Shown here: in pieces, positions 47,400 through 61,100 of the stretch
Layout of the letters: the number at the start of each line of letters is the position of its first letter
How positions within the stretch are numbered: the stretch's first letter is position 1
NCBI GenBank assembly: GCA_963693285.1
Contig: OY848918.1
Span: forward strand, 1,488,501 to 1,552,500
Reading direction: 5' to 3'
Length of the DNA stretch: 64,000 bases
Origin: Xestospongia muta
Taxonomy: Eukaryota; Porifera; Demospongiae; Haplosclerida; Petrosiidae
Translations under genes and position numbers: made by a program
The notes under the pieces: generated by a model
Seen by the model: the letters and a program-made list of their open reading frames with translations, nothing else
Database searches by the model: none
Told to the model about the DNA's origin: nothing

Positions 47400-48530
47400 A
47401 ATGACGTAGTATACAGTTTACCTTCTTCATACGCAGGATTGTAAGTAATAGCTTGTTGATCAACTGAAGAACAAAAGTATTATATAAGCAAATAAAAATT
47501 TCTAAAAAAGTTCATTAAATGTAGAAATGGCAGTAAAAACATTTCAAACAAGGGTTAGTCCAAAGTAGGAATGACAATATGGTGTAAACATCCTATATAA
47601 TAGCCACAAAATCAATTTTTATAATGCTTTGTTGCAACATTTATATGATTATAAACATGCATAGTCCTCATATAAGAAATCTAAACTAAAAGACTGTTCC
47701 GTTAGATAGAAGTATATAGCTCTCAAAAATAAATATTATGTTTAGGTACTTTTGTGTGGCTACTATGTAAGGATGTCCATACTACCATTCCAACTTTAGG
47801 TTTGTTTGAGATATATTCAGTGCCATACATGTACTGAATTTCTTAGTTTTATTTACTTCTTTGGGTTAATTTATTTGAATTATAATTAATTAGAGTTTCT
47901 TTATTATTACAGGTGAATGAGTGTACTCAGGATATACTATACAACAGAGCATTGCTATAATTTTATAATGACTAACAATAATATACAATGAGTGTATCAG
48001 AGTATTGTAAGTCAAGTTAAATCTAATCTCCTTAAGAAACAGGAACAAAGGTTACTGACGAAGAACACAAATCAATATCAAAATAAAATAATCATTGGCC
48101 CTACAAACTTCTGTTAATGACCTCTGTTGTTCTTATAAAAAATTATGATTATAACTCGTAAAAGTGGTGTCTCTCACAGAGGCTACTTCAAAGCCCTATG
48201 CAAGTCATTATTTTTATTGTTAAAAGCATTCAAAATAAGACTTGAAAAAGCAGACATCTCATGTGAAAGCATACCTTAGTGTGTAAACATAATCTTTATA
48301 AGACTTTTACTTTTGTAGTTATAGTGTAAAAAGAAGAAGAATAACAAGAAGATAGAACATTGTGCCATCCCTAAATATGCAGTACTACTGTATGCCTTGT
48401 AATAGTTAATAATCCATTTCTTACTCATCTTCCAGTTCAATCTCATGTTGGTTAATCTAATTCTTCCTTAAACACATAATAATAATAACTCCTGTTACTA
48501 TCATTAATACACAAACAATTATTAACCTCA
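47400..48530 (-). pseudogene. Receptor fragment: TM and tail exons only
   Basis: A tail exon at about 47,400-47,463 reads VDQQAITYNPAYEEG with an AG acceptor, homologous to VDQQTITHNPAYDEG of the short-tail receptors. A hydrophobic segment at about 48,470-48,530 reads IIVCVLMIVTGVIIIMCLRK, then an in-frame stop and HEIELEDE. No ectodomain exon follows; the sequence changes to a different repeat at about 48,526. The receptor array therefore once extended past the transposon nest. 47,520-48,420 holds no recognised exon. Confidence 0.5.
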
Positions 48531-49290
48531 CTGTGCGTGGGCGCAAAGCGAGGGTACTGTAGTCTGTCAGTGTGTTTTTATGTGTGTCTGCACTGCCTGT
48601 TTTTTTTAACTGCTATAACTTGGCAAGCGAAGCGTTAGCAGCTACCAATGTTTAGCAACGAATAGAAAAACGTGTGGACTTTACAACAGTAGTATCAAGA
48701 ACACCGTCAAAGAAAACGAAAGCTTAAAACTCGCAAAGGAATTTTCAGACTGCAGAGGTCAAGTGCCGTTTCTTGAAAAGTAAAAAACTTAATGTGGAGA
48801 ATTTTTAGTATGCTGTAGAGAATGTTAGAGGAATATGGATCAGCAAGACAGAAGGCCGTTGGTCGAAGCAATCGTTAGAAAAGTTCTGAAAAGTGTTTTG
48901 TGGACTTGGAGCGAAGTAACGCATTCAGGAAACGTCTCAAAGCACTGAAAAAACTGCTACTAATAGATAATATATTGATTTATATTTGTACTACGGGACG
49001 TTTCCAAAGAATGCTTCATTTTCAAGTTACAATAAATTTTGTATATGAAATATTGAAACATTTTAAATCGTCATGTAAAGGCTCAGAGAAACATTCATCA
49101 CGAATCTAGCACTTAATCTTGCTTGGCAATTGAATGATACTATTACTTACTCAGTTACAGCTTCACAGACATGTCAATCAGAGTGCAAAGTACCCAGTAA
49201 ACGACAAAGCTTTTTTCCCCTTGATTGAAGAGAAATGCTGAGTCATCAAACAATAGCATATAACCATATGACAATACTTAAATTGGGATA
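48526..49290. other. Unclassified repeat-like segment
   Basis: Composition changes sharply at TAACCTCACTGTGCGTGGGC. A similar inverted string (GCACTGCAGCGAGGTTAA) occurs at about 53,538-53,556 beyond the LINE, so the LINE may have inserted into a larger repeat with TAACCTC-type ends. The only open frame (48,900-49,109) is short and unrecognised. Confidence 0.3.
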
Positions 49291-52200
49291 AATAAGAGAA
49301 ATATGGCAGCACGTGGCACTTGTAGCTCCCGCTCTGAGAAGAACTTATCTAGTTCTCCTCTCTCTAACTCATCCTCTGAGCCTCCTAGTGGGTCATCTAA
49401 GAACTCTGTCATCACCCCATCTGTACCGAAGAGGTTGTTGACAGCGGTGGACGCAGGAAGAAAGGCCATGAGTCTGTTTTCTTTGATGGTGCTTGTCAAG
49501 AGTGGCTTCATCGCCAGTGTGCCCGCTTGTCCAAGGCCGCTTTTCAGGCTGTTTCTAACTCTGGTGGTCCTTTCCTTTGTCCGCGCTGTGTCATTGCTCA
49601 GCAGTCCAAGAAAATTTCTGTGCTGAAAGACAGTGTTGCTGTACTCTCACGTGATGTTAAAGCCCTCAAAGAGATGCTGGACTCCTTGACTGTGGATAAC
49701 GGATTGGTTGCTGCTGATGAATCGTCAGGTGAGCCATCAGTGTTGCCTCTGCGGACTCACTCTACACACAACCCCATGCTGGCTCACATTCAAATGATAG
49801 CCATGGTCTATCTAGCTACCTGTCTGGACCTTCTCGCAATGGTATGTCGGATAAAAGTTTAATGTTGTTCTATTTGGTGTATCGGAATCACCTCAGGGTA
49901 CACCAAGTAATACCAGAAACCTGCAGGACCTTAATTCGGTCACTTCTGTGCTCTCAGATATTGAGGGTGATTCCAATATTATGTGCTCTGTTCGTGATTG
50001 TCAGCGTCTTGGGAGATACAACTGCAGCAGTAATCATCCTAGCCCAGTTTTGGTCACTGTCAATTCTACTGCTCAAGTAAGACACGTCCTAACGCATCAT
50101 CGTTCCCTGCCTTCTCCCATCACTGTAAAACCTAATCGATCTATTTCTGAAAGGAAAATCGTAAAAATACTTTTCACTGAAAGATGGAAACTTATTCAGG
50201 CTGGTTCAGACCGTCGCTCAATCAAACTCAGGAGCTCATGTCTTTACCTAAATGGCCATCTTCATGGTAAAGTTGTTAATGATGCCTACTCTATGGCTCC
50301 TTTCTTAAGTAACTTAGCACCTGAACTCTCTGATCTTTCTAATGTCAACAACGATGCAACTCAAACCCAATCTACCTCCTCCTCCTCTTCCTCCTCTACC
50401 TCCTCCTCCGCCTCTCCTCCTTCCAGTTGACTATCATTATATCTATGGAACTCTAGAAGTCTCATGAATAAACTGCATGTCTTCCAGTCGTTTGTATATT
50501 CCTTGTCACTCCATATTATAGCAATTACTGAGACTTGGCTTTCACCTTCTATTTTTATTTGCGAAATTCTGTCAACTGGTTTCACACTTTATCGCAAAGA
50601 TAGGAAAACTTGTGGTGGTGGAGTTCTGTTGGCTATTCATCATTCCTTCCCTTCTCTTCAACTCCAGTTGCCACCTGACCTTGAAGTTATCACAGTATAA
50701 ATAATGACTAGGGGCACTCCTCTCATTTGTATTGTCTATGTCCTAACTCAGACAACAATTACTGTTTGGCCATTGTAGACTACCTGAACTTTATCTCAGC
50801 CAATCATCAAATACTTTATTCTAGGCGATTTTAATTCTCCTGACGTCTGCTGGTCTACACTCACTGGTCATTCGTCCTCTTCTAGAGCTCTTTGTGACTT
50901 CTTATTTCATCATAACCTTTCACAACTGGTTGATTTTCCGACTCATGTCAGTGGTAGCACACTTGATCTTATTATAACATCACCTGGATTTAATGTCACA
51001 GATCTCAAGATTTTACCCTCGTCGACTCTTCAGTCAGATCATCATATGCTTGGTTTCTCTCTTCCCCTACTGACTCACTCAGCTCATGACACTAGCTCCT
51101 CATCCCGTGTTTCTCTGGACTACAGGCAAGCTGATTTTGATGGCATTTCCTCTTTTCTGCTGGACTATGACTTTAGCTCATACTACAAATCTTACGATAT
51201 TGAGTTTCTTTGGGGATACCTCAAAGACACTATACTCTCATCTATCTCTCTTCACTCCAGCTGTCAAGAAAAGGTCTCACTGTTACCCTCAATGGTTCAC
51301 CTCCTTAGTTAGACACCAGCTCCATAAGGTTCATTCCCAAAGGAAGAAATGCAGGATTAATCCAACTCCTCAGAACGCATCATGCCTCTCTGCTGCTGAA
51401 TCCCTTCTTCACAATGAAGTCTCCAATGCGAGAACCGAATTTGAATCCTCTTTGGTAGAAGCTTTTGCTTTCTCTAAAAACTCCAGAATCTATAATCATA
51501 TCTGGAGCTTCTCAAAGAGCTGTACTTCAGTATCAATCCAAATCACTTACCTCTGCTATTGACAAGGCAAATGCTCTTAATGACTTTTTTCACTCAGTCT
51601 TCAACTCGTGGTGGACTGATGTTGCTGTGGCAGATTTACCACATCCAGATAACTCTCTGTGTTCCGTCTCTATCACTGAGGAGGATATATATGTTGTTCT
51701 CTCCTCTCTAAACCCTACTAAAGCCATGGGTGGAGATGGTATCCCTCCTGTTGTTCTCCAGCGATGTGCTGTTGCTCTTATAGAGCCTGTTCATCTTCTT
51801 TTTTCTCAGTGTTTGTCTCAGTCCTACCTACCTAGAGAGTGGTGTAATCATAACAGCACTCCTATCCCTAAATCCAAAGATAAATCTTCTGTCTTTAATT
51901 ACTATCCAATATCACTCCTCTCCTGTATATCAAAGGCTCTTGAGAGGCTTGTGTTTGATAAGATCAGTGACTTTGTTTTTCAAAATTGTATTTCACAATG
52001 CCAGTTCGGTTTTGCACGTAACCGTTCCACCCTGCAGCAGCTTCTCCAGTATCTTGATTTTCTACATACTTCCTTTGATAACAGCCAGCAAGTTGATTCA
52101 ATTTATCTGGATATACGAAACGCTTTCGACTCCGTCTCTCACAGTAAAGTCCTTGCTAAACTGTGTACTTGTGGTCTTACTGGGAGCTTGTGGCACTTCT

Positions 52201-53450
52201 TCAAGTGCTATCTCACAGACAGGAAGCAACATGTTGTTGTCGATGGTGAGGTGTCTCATTGGCTTTCTGTTACCTCTGGTGTGCTTCGGGGCAGTATTCT
52301 GGGACCGTTACTGTTCATCATTTACATCAATGATCTTCCTACAGCCCTTAATTTCTCAGTTCCATATTTATTTGTTGATGACACTAAATGCTGTAAAGCC
52401 ATTATGTCACTCAATGACACCATGTCCCTTCAAGCTAATCTTGACAACCTCAGTGAGTGGTGTCAGGAGAATGACCTGTCATTTAATGCTACAAAATCCT
52501 GTCTCCTACGTTTCTGTAATAAAGCTAGGGATGTCACCTTGTTTGATTACTCCATCAATGGTACTGACATCACCTCTCAGGATCACTTTAGAGATCTTGG
52601 TGTTATTTTCTCATCAGACCTTTCGTGGACAGAGCACTACAATACACTGACTGCTGAAGTGTATCAGACTCTTGGTTTAGTCAGATGATCATTTTCATGT
52701 CTGTACCAATCCGAGTCAAGAAATGCCTTTTTCTCTTTCTCGTGAGGTCAAGACTGACATATTGTTCACAGGTGTGGAGACATAGTCTCGTCAAAGACAT
52801 CTGTCTTCTGGAGCAGATACAACGGAGGAATACCAAATATATTCTCAATGACTACCAATCCGACTATAAATCCAGACTAATTTCCCTCAACCTTCTCCCA
52901 CTCATGTATACTTATGAGCTCTTGGATATCCTTTTTCTGGTGCATAGTTTGAAACAACCTGATCCCTGTCTTCCTATTAATGACTATATCTCATTCTCTT
53001 CATCATCAACCAGTGCGGGTCATACTCTAAAACTCATTCATCAGCACTCTCTTACTTCTCTTTCCAGTCACTCATACTTCAAGAGAGTTGCCAGGTTATG
53101 GAACGCTCTACCTCCTATTGATCTTAATTGTTCACTCTCTACCATAAATTTTCACCTCAAACAGTTTCTGTGGAACCACTTCATCGATAACTTTAACCCA
53201 GATCTACCCTGTACTTATCATTTTTTATGTCGTTGCCCCAAGTGTGCTCAGATGCATCGGTCTCCGAATTTTACGTCTATTCATCCCTAGTGTTTTACCT
53301 CTTTTTTTAACACTCGGGACACCAGTAGCACGTACTGGCGTTCCTTCAGTACAACTAACTATAATTTTGACTATCATCTGATTCATTTTATATACACTTA
53401 CTCTTCTTGTTTGTACTGAGAAACCAAAAAAACAGTTTGTAATGTGCATC
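49290..53450 (+). mobile_element. CR1/L2/Jockey-type LINE, nearly full length but frameshifted
   Basis: ORF1 (49,303 to about 50,430) changes frame near 49,450. It includes a PHD-like piece (FFDGACQEWLHRQCARLS, FLCPRC), a coiled-coil-like stretch (SVLKDSVAVLSRDVKALKE) and a Ser-rich end with a TCC tract. ORF2 starts with an APE-type endonuclease (LWNSRSLMNKL, ITETWL, GGGVLLAIHH; stop at 50,700; then GDFNSPDVCW, STLDLIITSP, SDHHMLGF). It continues with reverse transcriptase 51,465-52,688 (PTKAMGGDGIPP, PISLLSCISKALERLV, LDIRNAFDSVSHSKVL, active site LFVDDTKC) and the C-terminal part 52,685-53,290 (RSRLTYCSQVWRHSL, LLPLMYTYELLDILF). Stops or shifts at about 49.45, 50.70, 50.80, 51.31 and 52.68 kb show it is dead but recent. 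The 3' UTR is short with no obvious poly(A). Confidence 0.8.
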
Positions 53451-53782
53451 ACGTGATCCCATCAATAATTTGACCACACCTTGTCCAATCATAAATGTAC
53501 ATGTTACATGCACTCTGCAGTATAGATTTACACTGGGCACTGCAGCGAGGTTAAGTACTTTAGTGCATTTTTATTTATATCAGTAATATAATAAGGGTTT
53601 ATAACAGCCTATAGATACATTATAAGCACCCCTGTTCTAAGCTTTCTTATATTTCTGAAATAAGGTGTACATATAACTGTATTATAACAATGTTATATCA
53701 TAGCTTATTTTGAGAATTGCCAATTTGGGGGAAATATCTTCACAAAAATGAAATGCAACACAAATGCACTATAATAATAATG
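53450..53782. other. Intergenic
   Basis: No exon or repeat is recognised beyond the possible TAACCTC-type end near 53,550. Confidence 0.3.
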
Positions 53783-56700
53783 TCAATCAGAACTAAACAA
53801 ATATTCAGAATCACTGTATTCTTCTCTTTCTACTGTTGCTGTATCACCATTATCTTTATTTAGTCCATCTTTAAGTATCCACAGCTTCACATTTCTGAAA
53901 TTATCTTTTGAAGTGGGGACCCTACTTCTCTTGTGAATCATGCAGGGGAAGAATGTATTTTCACATTTGCTTCATCAAGTTTTTCCATGAACGAGTTAAA
54001 TCTATCAGACATATAATGAGGTTGATGGCTAACATATTTTCTTCGTCAAACATCATGTCTGGTGTTACAGACTCCCAAAATCTTGCACATCTTTCAAATG
54101 TCTACACTATTGAAAGCATAAGCATTGTGGTATATATTGTATACAAAACATACCCACTGCTTTCTCAATCTCAGCTGTTTTTTAATTTTGACTGGTGTCA
54201 CCAAATGCTTTGGGCGTCTTTTTATAAGTCCTACAACCTTCTACAAAGAAATAAAGATTAAAACAAAATAAACTCATCACATACTTCATATAACTTCTTA
54301 ATATGGTAGGTTTCTATGTGATAAAAGGACCACTTATAAATCTTATATATGTCAATTAAAAATACCACCTTCACTAAATGATGACTCATTCTTTGTTTTA
54401 ATAAATATAAAATTATTTATCTGACAATAGACTATGAATAGATTATAAAAATTACACAACATTGGAAGTGTGATAATTATTCTGCACTTATTAGTTTTTC
54501 GAAGCTCTGGAATCACTTCTATTAAACAATAAGAGCTTTAAAATAAATTATGACAAAACTTACCCAACAACGCAATCTTTCTAGTAACAGACTATATATA
54601 GATTATAAACATTTTTTGAAGTTCTGGGTTGACTTCTATGAAGTAGTAAGGATTTTAAATAAGCACTATAAAACTTACCAGGTGATGTACTACTTCTCAT
54701 AATACATTCTATGTAGATTTTAAAATTACACAAACAATAGAAGTATGACAATTAATCTGCACTTACTCATCTGCTGGAACTCCAGGTTGACTTCTATAAA
54801 ACAATAGAAAAATTTGACTACATGTGAATATTTCACTTCTTACCTTATGACAAAATGTTTATAATAACAGACTCTAAGTATAATAGAGTTACTTTCAATA
54901 AAATTGTACAATTATACTGACCAGTATTCTATCTACTTTGAGGTTTTGTGTTGATGCTTACAAAAATGGCAATTATTTGATTTTGTAGTCAAATAACAAG
55001 TCATATATATGTGTAATATGAAAATGACTATTGATGTTAAATAATGTAGGTTGGATAACAATTGAAAATAAAGATTATACAATATCAACGTTTAAATGAA
55101 GCAATCATTATAAAAAATTCACTGAAAGCTAATCAGATAAAATAGAATCATGTTAGCTTTATTTCTTAAAGTTATAGCAACAAAAAGCTATATCATAGAC
55201 AATTACAAAGATACGTTCATAGATGAACACATCAATGGAAATACTTTGTAACTTATATCTGTGACAAAGTATACACATAGTATAACTTGCATTTTTTAAG
55301 ACTTGCCTCCTTTTCTTTCCCTAATGAATAAAAAACTTGTAGTACTGTTAGAATGTAAAATGTTAAAAAACAAACACAATTATTATACTTAAACAAGTGT
55401 ATAATGTACATTTATGCATAGCAGCATGAAGTATTACTATATACCTCATTACTCTCTTTCAGCAGTTTCTCATCTGTGGATATAGAGTCAGGACATGTCT
55501 CCCTCCATAAAGACTTCAAAGAACCAAAAGAACCTGTTATGTATTAATATATTGCATTGTGATTTATTATTCATTTACTGTTATTAGTTTATATATATGC
55601 GCATGTGTGGCAGAGACCACATGTCAATGGTGTGTTGTTTTTACTTACTCTGAGTTTGTCACTGTTAGTACAAGATCTATTTAAATCAGTTTAAATCGAA
55701 CTCACTCTCCATCAACCCAAATATATAACATGACCCATGTCTAAAGGCTGGGTTTTGTGTCATGAGTGTGGTAAAGCAAATATCACAACTTGTTCTGCAG
55801 CAGCTGTTTTTTGTAACAGGAGGATTATATGAGACAAAAGACTATCCAACAAAAGAAAACGGGGATGAGCTGACAGAGCATGTGGGAAAAAATGATGTAT
55901 AAACCAAAATCAAAAAGCTCACTGTTGATTCACCCTGTATCAGATAGTCCATACATGGTTCCATTGACTTCATCATATATTTCAGGTATTAATGTTTTTC
56001 AATCGTATACAACAAATGGAAGTAAGACAATACCTAGCTGCATTGTAGTGGGTTAAGACAGTGATTTGACTTTTGTCACCAGTAGTAACAGGTCTTGGGT
56101 GCTTAAGATATTTAGGTACAATAACTTTTGGAGGTGTCAGGTCAAGGGGATGCCTGTTTCCTCACAATTAAATATTTGATTTGGGCTAGATAGAAGATTT
56201 TTTTCGGAGAGAGTCTCCTTAAGGAAATCAAAATAATTATTTAGCACTTCTGGACTACAGCAAAAGACACAGATTGAGAAAAATATTCAACAACGTGTAG
56301 AGAAATCTGAGAATGACACTTTTTAAAGCCTTGATATCAGTCTGAAGATACCATACCTTTTATCCCCTTTCATTAAGCACCTTCTGTACAAGAGATAACA
56401 TTTCTTTAGATGTGCATAGTTATTCAATTATGGATGACACAAGGAGAAAATCAAGGAGCTCTTCCTCCTCTTCACCATTTAGGTACCTCTGGCTACTCTT
56501 ACAACCTGATAAAAGTTTATCAGTTACAGGTTGAAATAGTATTATTATCTAAAGGTGGAGCTAGTGGTTTATCACTCACTTACCCATCATGTTATGTGGT
56601 TAATGCAAAGCAATGTCTATTATCATAACACTGACAAATAAGCTTACAACATGAAAGAAATTATGTATGCACGCTACCATAGTATGGTCTAATATAATTT

Positions 56701-57055
56701 TAGTTATTGAGAATTAATTAATTTGTGTCAACATAAGTTAACAGATACCTATTAATATCCATGAATGGGTAATCTAGCTTGTAAAGACTAACTGCAAATA
56801 AGCAGCTTTATACTGTAACTGTATTATCTACTGTTATTTAAGCAAAAGTAAAAAAAAGTGTACTAAGTTGAAACAAATTTGAGTTTGAAGTGCCAAAATA
56901 AAGGCTAATACATTAATTGTTATACATAATTATAGCAATATATGCTTACCTGGCTTGAGAGCAATCTTGTAGAACCACGCCCTTTGACAATTTGATAACT
57001 CCAGAATGAGTTTGAAAGGTCTAGCTATATAGTCTTGTAGCTCATATGATAAAGA
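53783..57055 (-). CDS. Unrecognised multi-exon gene, 5' end unknown
   Basis: Three exons read well. 56,950-57,055 (ARPFKLILELSNCQRAWFYK) is joined in phase across a GT-AG intron to 55,445-55,533 (GSFGSLKSLWRETCPDSIS). A terminal exon at 53,783-53,894 (VKLWILKDGLNKDNGDTATV, EREEYSDSEYLFSSD, stop) has a good acceptor. Between them, 54,400-54,950 contains repeated tiny exon-like segments with donor and acceptor sites. The upstream start was not found. I recognise no domain. The acidic C-terminus with YSDSEYLF is hydrophilic and could be a cytosolic tail, but that is a guess. The rest of 55.5-56.9 kb appears intronic. Confidence 0.4.
54400..54950 (-). repeat. Tandem exon-like units (candidate microexons)
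   Basis: Three or four degenerate units of about 130-160 bp each contain, on the minus strand, a TATAG or ATAG acceptor followed by AAGTCAACC(T/C)(G/A)GA or AAGTGATTCCAGAG, and separate 17-nt segments ending at GTAAG (AAAGATTGCGTTGTTGG, AAGTAGTACATCACCTG). The clearest complete microexon is 54,767-54,793 (27 nt) with GTAAGT after it. They lie within the intron of the unrecognised gene above. Confidence 0.4.
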
Positions 57056-58127
57056 CTAAACAAGCAACGCAGCAAATAGCACATTCACCTTCCTACTGAA
57101 GAAATTAATTTTAGACCGATGAATGCTTTTACATTACAACTATCCATTCAGTGTCGTGTTTGTTAGAACATTTACTAAGCATATAAAGAGTTTGATATCA
57201 TCGCTGCTTGACTGTATTATTAGTTAACAAGTGTTCAAATGTGATTTGTCCAATCATATGATGTCATCATAGTCATGTTACACCAAGAACCACCCGATCA
57301 TCTGCTCATCGGTCAACTGCAAGTACAGCAAGCTTTGTACATAGGGTAGGTAAAACACTTTAACTTCTTGTTTTTGTTAATAGTAACATCTACACGAACA
57401 GGAGGCATATCTTACTAAGGATGGTGTTACAGAACACACCAACATTACACTTCAAAGTGGGAGGATGATAAGATGGAGGTTCTATCAACAGTATTATCAG
57501 GATGTATAAGACATCATTCTATTTAATGTACCCTTTTTAATTAAATCACCAAATTAACTTTTAAAGTATTTTATTTCATTTAAATCAAGTATTAACACAA
57601 CTACAAAAATACTCTAAAATTGATAGAAGAAATCAAAGAAACAATTTATTCTCACAGCTAGTTACTAACTACACAATAACAAAAGGGATTAGGTCCAAAT
57701 GCAATATATATCTACAAACGAAAACACTAAAGAACAAAACACTTATTAGTTTGTGGTTTGATGATGCTTGATGTGTGATAAAGTGATCAACCTATAACAC
57801 CAAAAATCATTTCATACTGAAATTAGTAAGAGAAATATGAATGAAGAGCTTATGTACAATGTACTGTACTGACAATTGGATTATGATTCTTTATAGACGG
57901 AACTTTCTTCGATTTATTATGTAATTAAACTTGATGTTTTAATTATATACTAAAGTTTCTAATAGTACCTTTGCATATATGTGGTTGTAACAGCTATTAT
58001 GAAGTACTGCTAGGAGGATCATCTATAATATAATAACTATAATAATATGATGGAACTTATGAAAGTGACAATACTACAACAAACTAGTTGTTCAAACCGA
58101 ATAGCTTCACTTATAAACAATTGTATA
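57056..58127. other. Intergenic
   Basis: About 1 kb between two minus-strand genes. I see no coding exon. It would have to contain the missing 5' exons or promoter of the gene at 53.8-57.1 kb and the 3' end of the ROCO gene. Confidence 0.35.
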
Positions 58128-61100
58128 CTAACATACATTATTGCAGTCACAATTTAATGACAGACCTGATTTTATGCCAAGGAATTTGCAGATTTCAATA
58201 GCCAGTGATTTCTCTTGTAGAGGACCCTCAATTGCACCAATTATATTATTCCATGTCACTGGAGTAGGCTCATTGTCCAACCAGCTCTCCAACATCTTTG
58301 ATATCTTCACTACATCAGTGAAACTAGAGTCTAACAACCCGTCAAGAGTGTCAGAGTCAACTTTAAGAAATGTTCCAATTTCATGCCATTTTGTTGTCAC
58401 AGAAGAAAGCATCCTCAACAGAGTATGTTTCTCTGGTTTGTTAGCTGTAAATGTAAAGATATTGCATGCAATTGCAATTAAAGCAGATATATATATAATT
58501 TGAAGACAGCTATGATGCATACATCATTCAACAAGAAATAGTTGTACACACAATGCAAAATGTTATCTTGCTGAATTTATCTATGTGTTGTCATCTTCTA
58601 ATTGCATGTGATAAGATAGTAGAAGACTTGGCAGAGATTCAGATTGACACATAAAATATGAAAGGGTAAGTAAGCACTAAGCATGCTAATTAAAAGCTTC
58701 ATCAAGCATGGTTTTTTGTAGCCTCGTACCCAGGCGCATGCGCGTAATTATTGAAACATGTTGACATCATAATTACTACTTTTTTTAATTAAATGACGAA
58801 TCGATGGGCTGGGTTTATAATGATGACATTTCATTCACTACACGAGTTTAAGCATTTGTCAGTTATGCAATGATTTAGTGGAAGCCAAAAGAGCAACAAA
58901 CTTGTTCAGTGCTGTTGGGATCCAAAACAACTGGGTTTCTCGAATAACTTCTTTGCTTGATGCCATCATTTCGAGAGATCATGGTCTCTCTTTATATATT
59001 TGTATTAAGTGCAAACTTTGAATTGTCTTTCTAGAGAAATATCTTGCAGACTTAAAGGCATTCAAATAGCTGGTTTCTAGCTTCTTTAGAGCTTACAGTA
59101 GACCAACAGAAAAGTTTCTATCAGTACTACAAGTAGCCATCACAATTAATCTAACATTGAGGTTAAAGGGATTTTGACATCATAGTTGACGGAGGATTCC
59201 TAGAGTATACTATTTTCCAGGATATCTGTGGAAATTAAACGCATGCGCAAACAGTAGTTACCAGGCGTTTAGCCTGGGTACGAGGCTAGGTTTTTTGCAA
59301 TTTCTAAGTGAGGTTATGCATTTGCAATCAAAGCAATTCTAATTAATTACATAAGGTTGTGGTACATATAACAATAAAAGAATACAAGTAATTTATATGT
59401 CAAAATTATTTCAGTGCATGAGTAAATATACCACCAGGCATGTAAAATTGAAAGATGATGCTTTATATTCTATATAATAATATACAATTTATATATAAAG
59501 AGCAAAATACCTAAAGTAATTGAAACATGACTCATCATTTCAGATTTAGTACTGGAATAACAGCATTGAATATCTATATAATTATGAAAAATACAAGCCA
59601 TTGTAAAATTTACATAGCAATTATAATATATCATTTCAAAATAATGTTCTCAGTTGTCTATATTGCCATGTTAATAGAGTCATTGTCTATACAAGATATA
59701 ATTTGAAAAACATTGCTCATACCATGTGTATCAAGAGCAGTAGGGATTGGAACTAATTGAATTTGGCAAGCTGATGTCTGATCTATAATAAAAATAACAT
59801 GTGTGATATGCATACTTAACAAAGCATACCTTTGTACCCTGTAAACCAATGTCCCTCCTTCTCTGTATCAAGTGGTATAGGCTCTAATTCTGTCATTAGT
59901 GTGCACTGAACAAATCCAGAGTGAATTAATTTTGCTGGATGTGGCTGTATTTTTAAATCTGTTATGTGATCAGGGTGTCTACACAACAGACTAACTGTAA
60001 ACTTGAGAGCAGAGGGCTCATACCATAGGGGATCAGCACAGGATGATACAGCTTCATTTATTGCACAATGTATAGCACTACAATTAGTGCTAAGAATTCC
60101 AGTAAAGTAGACCTCCACCCAATAAAGAGAATCAACTAACAAGAGTGACCCTCCTAATTCATCAGACACTAGTTTCACTCCATAGCGTAGTTGTTTAGAA
60201 AATTTATGAGATGACCCATCTAAATTAAAGGTTGGAGGAGTTTTCCTATTTAGCAAAGCTACTACAGTAGCCACGAAAACACCCTATAGCATAACAATAG
60301 TTGTAGAGCTATTAATAACATCACTTACCTGAGGTACAACTTTGCTTTCAAATTGAAGCAACATTGGCTGGGATGCTTTCTTAAAATATTTCTTCTCTTC
60401 CTCCGAAATATGACTAATGGGAAGAGCTGCTGGTATAAAATACTGCTGATCGTTTAAAGGACTGATGATGCAAAGATGTTCCATTAATGCAAGAAAGTTA
60501 TCTTTAGTGAACAAACCCTCAACGAATTTGAGATCCTGCAGAGCATCAGGTAATTTACTTTCAAAAATGCCTTTGTGTCGAAGTTGTTGATTCCAGCCTG
60601 GATAGGGAGCACAATCTTTGAAGATCTTACATTTCACAGGATCAACACACGAAGCTCTAATGATGCTAGTAACCAAGGTGACTAGGTACTGTGGATTGGT
60701 GAATACAACATTATCAAGTACATCAGGAAAGTAGAGAACTAAAGACAAGTTGAGGTATTCAATACAAAGGGTTGTATCAGAAGCTTTCATTTTCAGTTCT
60801 TGTCCAATCTCTAAACACCTGCTAAGAGGGACTATGCCATGATCCACCTTCTCTGCCACTTTTTTGAGACATGATTCAAAGAAATACCATCGAATTGGTA
60901 TTTCTACTTCTGCAGTAACATTTTTGTAACTGGTAATACATTTGCAAATATCTTCATAGATTTGATTTTTGTTCCATAGATTTGATGTATTGTCAACAGG
61001 AAAAATTAATTGATCTTCTGATTCATTATAAAATATCAAGTGATCACGAAACTCGTGTAAAGCATGTAGTAACTGAGAATTTTTTTCATGCAATGTCTCC

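Noticed and set aside
50361..50585. Minus-strand frame with a poly-Glu run
   Set aside because: Antisense of the TCC-rich end of the LINE ORF1.
51940..52650. 236-codon plus-strand frame
   Set aside because: Shadow frame of the LINE reverse transcriptase, which in another frame has all the RT motifs.
53908..54261. 117-codon plus-strand frame
   Set aside because: No recognisable domain. It lies opposite the intron next to the terminal exon of a minus-strand gene and starts without supporting context.
58141..58503. Plus-strand 120-codon frame
   Set aside because: Antisense of the death-domain exon.
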